NCBI RefSeq assembly: GCF_005952805.1
Contig: NZ_CP040709.1
Span: forward strand, 3,658,001 to 3,722,000
Origin: Inhella inkyongensis
Lineage (GTDB): Bacteria; Pseudomonadota; Gammaproteobacteria; Burkholderiales; Burkholderiaceae_C
Reading direction: 5' to 3'
DNA length: 64,000 bases
This document shows, in pieces, positions 58,180-64,000 of this stretch. The notes below the pieces were generated by a model. The model searched no databases, was not told where the DNA came from, and saw nothing but the letters and a program-made list of their open reading frames with translations. The translations under genes were made by a program, and so were the position numbers. How positions within the stretch are numbered: the first letter of the stretch is position 1; the number at the start of each line of letters is the position of its first letter.

Positions 58180-58959
58180 ATGGACAGCACGCTGCAGCTG
58201 GACTGGGGCACCGGCCCCCTGGCCCAAGCCCTGGGCCCCGGACTGCGCGTGGAAGTCCGGGCCTGCTGCGGCTCTACGAACACCGAACTGCTGGCGCTGT
58301 GCCGCGAGGGCCTGAGCCGCCCGCACCTTTTGGTGGCCGAGCAGCAAACCGCCGGCCGCGGCCGCCTGGGGCGGCAGTGGCAGTCCTGGCCCGGCGCCTC
58401 GCTGACCTTTTCGCTCGCCTGGCCCTGGGAGGGCGCGCCGCTCGATGGCCTGTCGCTGGCCGTGGGCGCCGCCCTGGCCGAGGCCCTGGACCCCGCCGGG
58501 CAGTTGCTGCAACTCAAATGGCCCAACGACCTGTGGCTGGCGCGGCGCAAGCTGGGCGGCATCCTGATCGAGACCGTCAGCCAAGGCGGCGGCAGCCCGC
58601 GCGCCGTGGTGGTGGGCGTGGGGCTCAACATCGAAGCCCGACCCGATGCGCCGGCCGAGCTGCGGCTGGCCGGGCTACGCGAATGCGATGCGCGCTGGAG
58701 TGCCCCGCTGGCCCTGGCCGCCGTAGCCCCCGCCCTGATGGATTTGTTGCAGCACTGGCCACGCCAGGGCTGGGCCCATTGGCAAGGCCGCTATGCCCCT
58801 CGTGACGGCCTGATCGGCCTGCCGCTGCAGATCGGCGGCAACAACGGCTTGGGCGCCGGCACCGGTCCCGGCGGAGAACTGCTGCTGGCGCAAGGCCAGG
58901 GCCGGCCTCTGGCCGTCAGCGCCGGCGAGGCCTCGGTGCAATGGGAGACACAGGAATGA
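58180..58959 (+). CDS. birA: Biotin-[acetyl-CoA-carboxylase] ligase, single-domain
   Basis: A 259-residue BirA. The catalytic parts are GSTNTELL, QTAGRGRLGRQWQSWPGASLTFSLAW, QLLQLKWPNDLWLARRKLGGILIE and VVVGVGLNI. The N-terminal winged helix of the E. coli type is missing, so it attaches biotin to carrier proteins but should not act as a repressor. AAAGGAAAG lies 6 bases before the ATG. The stop overlaps the next gene (ATGA). Confidence 0.95.
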   Translation: MDSTLQLDWGTGPLAQALGPGLRVEVRACCGSTNTELLALCREGLSRPHLLVAEQQTAGRGRLGRQWQSWPGASLTFSLAWPWEGAPLDGLSLAVGAALAEALDPAGQLLQLKWPNDLWLARRKLGGILIETVSQGGGSPRAVVVGVGLNIEARPDAPAELRLAGLRECDARWSAPLALAAVAPALMDLLQHWPRQGWAHWQGRYAPRDGLIGLPLQIGGNNGLGAGTGPGGELLLAQGQGRPLAVSAGEASVQWETQE

Positions 58960-59645
58960 TGAAGACGTTGCTGGCCCTGTTGCTGGCCGCCAATGCCCTG
59001 CTGTTTGCCTGGGGCCAGGGCTGGCTGGGCGGCAACCCGGGTTCCGAACAGCGCGAGCCCGAGCGCCTGGCCGCCCAACAGCGCCCCGAGCAGATGAAGC
59101 TACTGGACGCCGCCCAGGCGCAGCGCCTGCGCAGTGCCCCGCCGCTGTGCCGGCAACTTGGCCCCTTTGGCGATGAGGCCAGCCTGCTGGCCGCCGAAGC
59201 CGCCTTGCAGCCACTGCAACTGCCGCCCGGCCAGTGGCGGCGCGAAAGCCGCGAACTCAGCGCCCAATGGGGAGTCCTCTCCAGCGCTCCCGAGAACGCC
59301 GCCGATGCCGAACGCAAACGCCTGGCGCTGGAGCGCTTCGGCCTCAAGGCCCGCCCCCAGACCGTGCCGGGTGAAGCCCAGGCCAGCCTGCTGGTGGCGC
59401 GCTTCGACAACCCGGCCGCCGCCCGTGCCGAAGCCCAGAAGCTGCGCGAGGCCCACGGCCTCAAGGCCCTGCGGGTGCTGGAGCTGCGCCCGGCCCAGAC
59501 CCAACACTGGCTGCGCGTGCTGGCCTGGCCTGCGGCCCAGCTCAAGACCCAGAGCTCGGCCTGGCCGGGTGGCCCGCAGCCCTGCTCCGCCGCCCCGACG
59601 GCGCCAGCAGGCTCGGCCGCATCAACGGCCTCAGCCGCTATTTAG
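58956..59645 (+). CDS. SPOR-like exported protein
   Basis: A 229-residue protein with a membrane or signal helix (MMKTLLALLLAANALLFAWGQGWLGG) and a body whose repeats (LCRQLGPFGDEASLLAAEAALQPLQL and LLVARFDNPAAARAEAQKLREAHGLKALRVLEL) look like SPOR-type half-repeats. SPOR binds denuded peptidoglycan. The C-terminus is Ala/Ser/Pro-rich. It starts in the ATGA overlap with birA; the stop overlaps the convergent SRPBCC gene by 4 bp. The SPOR call is by pattern, not certain. Confidence 0.65.
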   Translation: MMKTLLALLLAANALLFAWGQGWLGGNPGSEQREPERLAAQQRPEQMKLLDAAQAQRLRSAPPLCRQLGPFGDEASLLAAEAALQPLQLPPGQWRRESRELSAQWGVLSSAPENAADAERKRLALERFGLKARPQTVPGEAQASLLVARFDNPAAARAEAQKLREAHGLKALRVLELRPAQTQHWLRVLAWPAAQLKTQSSAWPGGPQPCSAAPTAPAGSAASTASAAI

Positions 59646-60091
59646 GCGCCGTCCGGGATCTCCGGCTCCACCAGGCGCGCCAACTGATCCAGGGTCTCCT
59701 GCCAGCCCAGGCGACAGAAGGCCAGCGGGATGACGTCGGGGATGCCCGTCTGCGAGATGCACAGCTCGGTGCCGCAGACCACCTCAAAAAAGTCCAGGGT
59801 CACCAGCATGTCACCGGGCAAATTCGGGTCGTCAAAGCGGTCGGTATAGCGCAGGCGCTGGCCTGGGTTCACCTCCAGGTACTCACCGCCAAAAGAGTGG
59901 CTGCTGCCCGTGCCGAAGTTCGTGAAGCTGGCGCGATGGCGGCCGCCGACGCGGGCGTCGAGCTCGTGTACCTCAGCCGTGAAGCCATAGGGCGGCAAGA
60001 ATTTCTCCATCGCCTTGGGCGTGACGAAGGCCTTGTAGACCTTGGCCGGAGGGGCACGCAGGACGCGCTGCAGATGCAGGGTTTGGGGCAT
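59642..60091 (-). CDS. SRPBCC (AHSA1-like) domain protein
   Basis: A 149-residue START/Bet v1-fold protein: VLRAPPAKVYKAFVTPKAMEKFLPPYGFTAEVHELDARVGG, then GEYLEVNPGQRLRYTDRF and the helix GWQETLDQLARLVE. ATG 60091 has GAGGAGA just upstream. In ECF42-type gene sets such proteins accompany YCII and VOC proteins. A hydrophobic-ligand role is known only for the fold. Confidence 0.88.
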   Translation of the reverse strand: MPQTLHLQRVLRAPPAKVYKAFVTPKAMEKFLPPYGFTAEVHELDARVGGRHRASFTNFGTGSSHSFGGEYLEVNPGQRLRYTDRFDDPNLPGDMLVTLDFFEVVCGTELCISQTGIPDVIPLAFCRLGWQETLDQLARLVEPEIPDGA

Positions 60092-60101
60092 GGTGTTCTC
60101 C

Positions 60102-60560
60102 TCAGGGCTGCGGCGCCGGGTCCTTGGCGTGGTCCACATTGATCATCCAGCGCAGGCCAAAGCGGTCCTGCAACACGCCCCAGTAGGCGCCCCAGAACAT
60201 GTCGGCCATGGGGCAGTCGGCCTGGCCCCCTTCGCTCAGCGCCGCGTACAAGCGTTCGGCCTCAGCGCGGCTGTCAGGCTCCAGATTGAGCGTGACCTGA
60301 TTGCCGGGCTCGAACTTTCCGCAGCCCGCGCCCTCCAACACATCGGTGCCCATGATCACGTGCCCGCCCAGGATCGGCAGCGCCACGTGCAAGATCTTCT
60401 GCTGGTCGGCCGCCGACATTTCGGGTTGTCCTGGTTGCGCCGGCATGCTGTCAAAGCGCATCGGTGCTACCTCGTACTCGGTGCCGAAGACCTGCTGATA
60501 GAGCGCAAAGGCAGCTTCTGTAGTGCCTGGGAAGTTCAGGTAGGTGCTGACACGGGCCAT
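60102..60560 (-). CDS. VOC (glyoxalase/PhnB-like) protein
   Basis: A 152-residue VOC protein: STYLNFPGTTEAAFALYQQVFGTEYE, HVALPILGGHVIMGTDVLEG, and the ending DMFWGAYWGVLQDRFGLRWMINV. It matches the PhnB/DUF1428-like branch. It starts with AAGGAGAGGCCC-ATG and sits between the SRPBCC and sigma genes, all on the minus strand. Confidence 0.9.
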   Translation of the reverse strand: MARVSTYLNFPGTTEAAFALYQQVFGTEYEVAPMRFDSMPAQPGQPEMSAADQQKILHVALPILGGHVIMGTDVLEGAGCGKFEPGNQVTLNLEPDSRAEAERLYAALSEGGQADCPMADMFWGAYWGVLQDRFGLRWMINVDHAKDPAPQP

Positions 60561-60586
60561 GGGCCTCTCCTTGGGGTTTGGGGATC

Positions 60587-61873
60587 TCAGGACGACGAAG
60601 GAGCCGCTTCGTTTTCGACATCGGCCAGGCGCTGTCGCAGCAAGTTGCGCTCGGCCGCGTTCTCGGTCCAGGCCAGGGCCTGGTGCAAGGCCTGGCGGGC
60701 CTCGGCGTCGCGCCCCAGCTGCAGCAGCAGGTCGGCACGCACGCTGGGCAGCCAAGGGTAGCCCTGTAGGGCCGGGTGCTGACCCAGGGCCACCACCACG
60801 GGCAAGGCAGCGGCCGCGCCCTGGGCGCGGCTCAAGGCCACGGCCCGGTTCAGGGCCACCACTGGGTTGTCGGGCTGCAGGGCCTGCAGGGTTTCGTAGT
60901 CGGCCAGGATGGCGAGCCAGTCGGTGTCTTCGGCCCGGGCGGCGCGCGCATGGCCGGCGGCAATGGCGGCCTGCAGGGTGTACGGGCCGGGCCGGGGCAG
61001 GGCCTGGGCGCGGGCGAGTGCCGCCAGGCCGCGCTGGATCAGCAGGCGGTCCCAGCGGCGCCGGTCCTGGTCCATCAGCAGCACCGGCTGGCCCTGGGCA
61101 TCCAGGCGGGCGCCGAGGCGCGAGGCCTGGATCTCCATCAGCGCCAGCAGGCCCTGGGCCTCGGCCTCCTGCGGACACAGCGCCGCCAGGCTGCGGCACA
61201 AGCGCAGGGCTTCCTGGCAGAGCGCGGGGCGCATCCACTGCGGCCCGGCGGTGGCGGTGTAGCCCTCGTTGAACATCAGGTAGAGCACGGTCAGCACCTG
61301 GCCCAGGCGCGCCTGGCGTTCCTCGGCACCGGGCAGCTCGAAGCGTGCCTGCAGCTTCTGCAGCTGGGCCTTGGCGCGGCTGATGCGCTGCGCCACCGTG
61401 GCCTCCTTGGCGCGCAGCGCGCGGGCGATCTCGGCGGTGCTCAGGCCGCAGACCAGGCGCAGCGTCAGCGCCCACTGCGCCTCGCGCGCCAGGCCCGGGT
61501 GGCAGGCGATGAAGAGCAGGTTCAGCACATCGTCCCCCAGCGGGTTGGCCTCGTCGGACAACAGCAGGGCCAGCGGGTCGGGGCCGTAGGCGTCCTGTCT
61601 TGCATCGCTGTCCTGGCCCAGGGCCGCCAGCTCGCGCTCAGCCATCTGGCCATGGCGCAGACGGTCCAGGGCGCGGTGCTTGGCGCTGGTCATCAGCCAG
61701 GCGGCGGGGTTGCGCGGCAGGCCCTCGGCGGGCCAATGCTCCAGCGCGGCCAGCAGCGCGTCTTGCGCGCAGTCCTCGGCCAGGGCCAGGTCGCGCGTCA
61801 GGCGCATCAAGGCGCCGACGATCTTGCCGGCCTCCAGGCGCCAGACGGCCTGGATGGTGCGGGCGATGTCCAT
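60587..61873 (-). CDS. ECF-type RNA polymerase sigma factor, ECF42 group
   Basis: A 428-residue sigma factor. Sigma2 shows ALMRLTRDLALAEDCAQDALLAALEHWP and NPAAWLMTSAKHRALDRLRH; sigma4 shows LTLRLVCGLSTAEIARALRAKEATVAQRISRAKAQL. A ~230-residue C-terminal extension (LYLMFNEGYTATAGPQWMRPALCQEALRL, GLLALMEIQASRLGAR, then NPVVALNRAVALSRAQG) is the TPR-like DUF6596 part that marks ECF42. These have no anti-sigma factor; the extension controls activity. YCII (DGPF) genes next to it are the usual targets. Confidence 0.92.
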   Translation of the reverse strand: MDIARTIQAVWRLEAGKIVGALMRLTRDLALAEDCAQDALLAALEHWPAEGLPRNPAAWLMTSAKHRALDRLRHGQMAERELAALGQDSDARQDAYGPDPLALLLSDEANPLGDDVLNLLFIACHPGLAREAQWALTLRLVCGLSTAEIARALRAKEATVAQRISRAKAQLQKLQARFELPGAEERQARLGQVLTVLYLMFNEGYTATAGPQWMRPALCQEALRLCRSLAALCPQEAEAQGLLALMEIQASRLGARLDAQGQPVLLMDQDRRRWDRLLIQRGLAALARAQALPRPGPYTLQAAIAAGHARAARAEDTDWLAILADYETLQALQPDNPVVALNRAVALSRAQGAAAALPVVVALGQHPALQGYPWLPSVRADLLLQLGRDAEARQALHQALAWTENAAERNLLRQRLADVENEAAPSSS

Positions 61874-61895
61874 GAAACGGTGGGCGCGCGGCCTC

Positions 61896-62237
61896 TCAAA
61901 CGTCCGGGTCGACGAAGAAGACCCGCAGCTCCTGGGCACAGCGGCAGGCCGTGGCCAGTCGGGCGGCCCAGGCCTGGGCGGCCTCGGGCGAGGGCAGCTC
62001 GAACACCGCAAAGCCGCCATCCAGTTGCGGGCCGTCCGGGTAGCCGCCGGGGTGGACGCGGCCATCTGCGGCCACCCTCACGGGCGGCGTGCGCGTGTCG
62101 ATGCCGCCGGCAAAGACAAAGACGCCCGCCGCCTTGGCCTGGGCCACCACGGCGCGCGCGGCCTGGCCCATGGCCTCCAGTTCGGCCTCGGGCACCTGCA
62201 TGGCGGCGGCGGGGAAGGAGATCAGGTACTTGGGCAT
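61896..62237 (-). CDS. YCII-related protein
   Basis: A 113-residue YCII-fold protein: MPKYLISFPAAAMQVPEAELEAMG, AAGVFVFAGGIDTRTPPVRV and ELPSPEAAQAWAARLATACRCAQELRVFFV. It lacks the DGPF motif of its neighbour. It lies 22 bp upstream of the sigma gene and 5 bp after the next YCII gene, in one transcription unit. Confidence 0.88.
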   Translation of the reverse strand: MPKYLISFPAAAMQVPEAELEAMGQAARAVVAQAKAAGVFVFAGGIDTRTPPVRVAADGRVHPGGYPDGPQLDGGFAVFELPSPEAAQAWAARLATACRCAQELRVFFVDPDV

Positions 62238-62242
62238 GCGGC

Positions 62243-62674
62243 TCAGGCGCCGGCGCGCATCTGCGCCAGCTCGGCGCGCAGCCGGGCCTCGGCCTCTTCG
62301 GCGGTCTCGTCCAGCACATCGCAGAACAGCGGCCGCACCTCGATGCTGCAAGCCATGCCGGGGAAGGGCGAGGGGAAGCGGCGCGCCCAGGCCAGGGCCT
62401 CGGCGCGGTCGCGCACCTCGATCAGGGTGTAGCCGGCGATCAGCTCCTTGGCCTCGGCAAAGGGGCCGTCGATGACCGAGGGCTCACCCTGGGCCGTGTA
62501 CTGCACCCGAAAGCCCTGGCTGGACGGCTGCAGGCCGGCGCCGTCGAGCAGCACACCGGCCTGTGCCATCTCGTTTTGGAAGGCCATCATGCGTTCCACC
62601 AGGCCGGGGTCGTCGGGGAATTCGCCGGCCTCGCTCATGGCGGTGGCGCGGACTTGGATCATGAAACGGGGCAT
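62243..62674 (-). CDS. YCII/DGPF domain protein
   Basis: A 143-residue DGPF protein: MPRFMIQVRATAMSEAGEFPDD, VIDGPFAEAKELIAGYTLIEVRDRAEALAWARRFP. It carries the DGPF motif and is a standard partner of ECF42 sigma factors; function unknown. It is 10 bp from the VOC gene upstream. Confidence 0.92.
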   Translation of the reverse strand: MPRFMIQVRATAMSEAGEFPDDPGLVERMMAFQNEMAQAGVLLDGAGLQPSSQGFRVQYTAQGEPSVIDGPFAEAKELIAGYTLIEVRDRAEALAWARRFPSPFPGMACSIEVRPLFCDVLDETAEEAEARLRAELAQMRAGA

Positions 62675-62684
62675 GGGACTCTCC

Positions 62685-63161
62685 TTAGCTAGGGTTGCAG
62701 GCGGCCTCGACGGCAGCCAGATCGATCTTTTCCATCGTCATCAGAGCGCCGAAGGCCTGGGCGTGGGTGGAGGGGGTCTGCAGCAGCTGCATCACCCGGC
62801 GCGGCACCAGCTGCCAGGACAGGCCGTAGCGGTCGCGCAGCCAGCCGCAGGCCTCGGCTTGGCCGCCTTCGGTGAGCCGAGCGTACAGGGCGTCCAGCTC
62901 GGCTTGGGACTCGCAGTCCACCATCAGCGAGATGGCATGGGTGAAGGGCATGGGGGCGCCGCCATTGAAGGCGGCAAAGGCCTGGCCGTCGAGTTCGAAC
63001 TGCACCATCAGGCACTGGCCCACACGCTCGGGGAAAGGCGAGGTCTCGGGGTAGTCGGCGCGGTGGGTGATGCGGCTGTTGGGGAACAGGCTGCAATAGA
63101 AGGCCGCGGCCTCCTCGGCCTGGGTTTCGAACCAGAGGTAGGGGGTGATGCGTGGGGTCAC
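62685..63161 (-). CDS. VOC (3-demethylubiquinone-9 3-methyltransferase-like/PhnB) protein
   Basis: A 158-residue VOC protein: ITPYLWFETQAEEAAAFYCSLFPNSRI, MVQFELDGQAFAAFNGG, HAISLMVDCESQAELDALYARLTEGG and DRYGLSWQLVPRR. It is distinct from the VOC gene at 60102. It is probably co-transcribed with the YCII genes; 72 bases separate it from the next gene upstream. Confidence 0.92.
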   Translation of the reverse strand: MTPRITPYLWFETQAEEAAAFYCSLFPNSRITHRADYPETSPFPERVGQCLMVQFELDGQAFAAFNGGAPMPFTHAISLMVDCESQAELDALYARLTEGGQAEACGWLRDRYGLSWQLVPRRVMQLLQTPSTHAQAFGALMTMEKIDLAAVEAACNPS

Positions 63162-63233
63162 GTGGGGGCTCCTTTGCGGATACGACGATCCGCCCGCTGC
63201 CGTTTCGACAACGCGAAGAAAAAAGCTCGCGCT

Positions 63234-63581
63234 TCAGGTGAAGCAGGGCCCCAGCGCCCGCAGCTCCACCGTGGCCCAGGCGGCGGCCGGGCATTCGGCG
63301 GCGATCCGTAGGGCCTGGTCGCGATCCACGTTCTGCAGCACGAAGATGCCCCCCACCAGCTCCTTGGCTTCGGTGAAGGGGCCGTCCAGCACCTCCACGC
63401 CCTGGGCGCTGCGGCGCACCCGGGTCTGTTCGGTGGACAGGGCCTGGGTCATGACGAGCTGGCCACGCTCCTTCAGCTGCTGTGCAAAGGCCAGCATGGC
63501 GGCGTAGGCGGCCTGGCCGCCCTCCAGCCCACGGTCTGCACGGGCACCGTGCGCTTCCAAGATCACTAGGGCGTAACTCAC
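63234..63581 (-). CDS. YCII/DGPF domain protein
   Basis: A 115-residue DGPF protein: VEVLDGPFTEAKELVGGIFVLQNVDRDQALRIAAECP. It is the third YCII-fold gene in the cluster. The start overlaps the end of the Nudix gene by 4 bp. Confidence 0.9.
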   Translation of the reverse strand: MSYALVILEAHGARADRGLEGGQAAYAAMLAFAQQLKERGQLVMTQALSTEQTRVRRSAQGVEVLDGPFTEAKELVGGIFVLQNVDRDQALRIAAECPAAAWATVELRALGPCFT

Positions 63582-64000
63582 TCGGCGCTCCAGATCAGAT
63601 CCAGCGGGAAGCGCCGCCCGGCCTCATAGTCATCCAGGCCGCGCAGGATCAAGGGCGAGCGCAGCTCGGCGGCGCGCGCACGCAGCTCCTGCGGTGTCAG
63701 CCAGAGGGTCTCGATGATGGGCTCATCCAGTTGTTCGACCTCTCGTGGACCCACGGAGCCGACGAAGGCGATGCGCAGAAAGCGCACCACCTCACCGCCC
63801 TGGCGGCGGATGTCGCTCAAATAGAAACCCAGGATGGCCTGGGGCTCGAAGCGGTGGCCGGTTTCCTCCAGCACTTCGCGGCACACAGCTTCCAGTGGCG
63901 TTTCCTCGGCCTCCAGATGGCCGGCCGCGTTATTGATGCGAATGCCATCGCGGCTGGTGTGCTCGCGCACCATCAGCAGGCGGCCGTCCTGCTCGATGTA
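63578..64000 (-). CDS. Nudix hydrolase, 3' part
   Basis: 141 codons are in the window; the start lies beyond base 64000. The Nudix box is AGHLEAEETPLEAVCREVLEETGHRFE (G-x5-E-x7-REVxEEx-G, with A in place of the usual G in the first turn). The N-terminal YIEQDGRLLMVREH precedes it, and a downstream LDEPIIETLWLTPQEL fits the family. It hydrolyses a nucleoside diphosphate derivative. It is coupled to the YCII gene. Confidence 0.88.
   Translation of the reverse strand, partial: YIEQDGRLLMVREHTSRDGIRINNAAGHLEAEETPLEAVCREVLEETGHRFEPQAILGFYLSDIRRQGGEVVRFLRIAFVGSVGPREVEQLDEPIIETLWLTPQELRARAAELRSPLILRGLDDYEAGRRFPLDLIWSAE

Noticed and set aside
1..64000. tRNA, rRNA, CRISPR arrays, prophage and complete insertion sequences
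   Set aside because: I found no cloverleaf-like sequence, no evenly spaced direct repeats, no integrase or transposase, and no phage structural gene.

Overview
The window is GC-rich (coding regions look around two-thirds G+C), tightly packed chromosomal DNA. It looks like a betaproteobacterium of the order Burkholderiales, most like the Roseateles/Inhella/Rubrivivax group. This rests on the style of gene content (YhdP-GlnE, CreA, rhombosortase, a DUF3348-DUF802-OmpA-DUF2894 cassette, a bacterial SET protein, a HME-type metal RND operon) and on intergenic repeats of a kind I associate with this order. It is an inference from recognised protein families, not from a search. I saw no rRNA, tRNA, CRISPR, prophage or complete insertion sequence.

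Layout. 1-1298 (+): end of corA, then a HAD hydrolase. 8715-1273 (-): a nine-gene overlapping operon running glutathione peroxidase, FAD amine-oxidase-like protein, DUF1365, Cfa-like methyltransferase, chalcone-isomerase-like protein, MFS, DUF3833 lipoprotein, SDR, NTF2-like. It is divergent from a MerR-type regulator (8759-9733) that carries both cobalamin-photoreceptor motifs of the LitR/CarH family, so this reads as a light and oxidative-stress membrane-lipid module. 9787-10641: ferritin-like protein with a strong terminator. 13052-10869 (-): GntR/ABC-2 operon. 13235-23560: Tat lipoprotein, CreA, rhombosortase, and glnE facing yhdP from a shared CATG start, followed by a nitrilase and a GNAT. 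23622-29101: lipoprotein, NYN/LOTUS protein, TonB receptor, cytochrome c, SelO. 29190-31159: TetR regulator and an Old Yellow Enzyme, each preceded by the same 16-bp operator. 38886-32024 (-): a six-gene heavy-metal RND efflux operon with His-rich periplasmic accessories.

39543-41086 (-) holds a TPR protein, an orphan TAXI-type binding protein, and a ParD-like/map pair under a three-box AT-rich operator. 42285-46575 (+) is a four-gene cassette of unknown function. Its two central proteins look like a MotA/ExbB-type channel with a 600-residue cytoplasmic tail and a MotB/OmpA-type partner with a membrane Asp. A DinG helicase follows 22 bp later. 48760-51246 is an AT-richer island with a GSU2403-type nucleotidyltransferase and a two-repeat Ig-like protein. 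It is bounded by a ~110-bp duplicated piece of the neighbouring GNAT gene.

51246-57604 (-) is housekeeping: GNAT-proA, a PAS histidine kinase, topB. 57716-59645 (+) carries a SET-domain protein, birA and a SPOR-like protein. 59642-64000 (-) is an ECF42-type sigma factor embedded among YCII, VOC, SRPBCC and Nudix genes. The most interesting parts are the motor-like cassette at 42285-46575 and the predicted B12-photoreceptor operon at 1273-9733.
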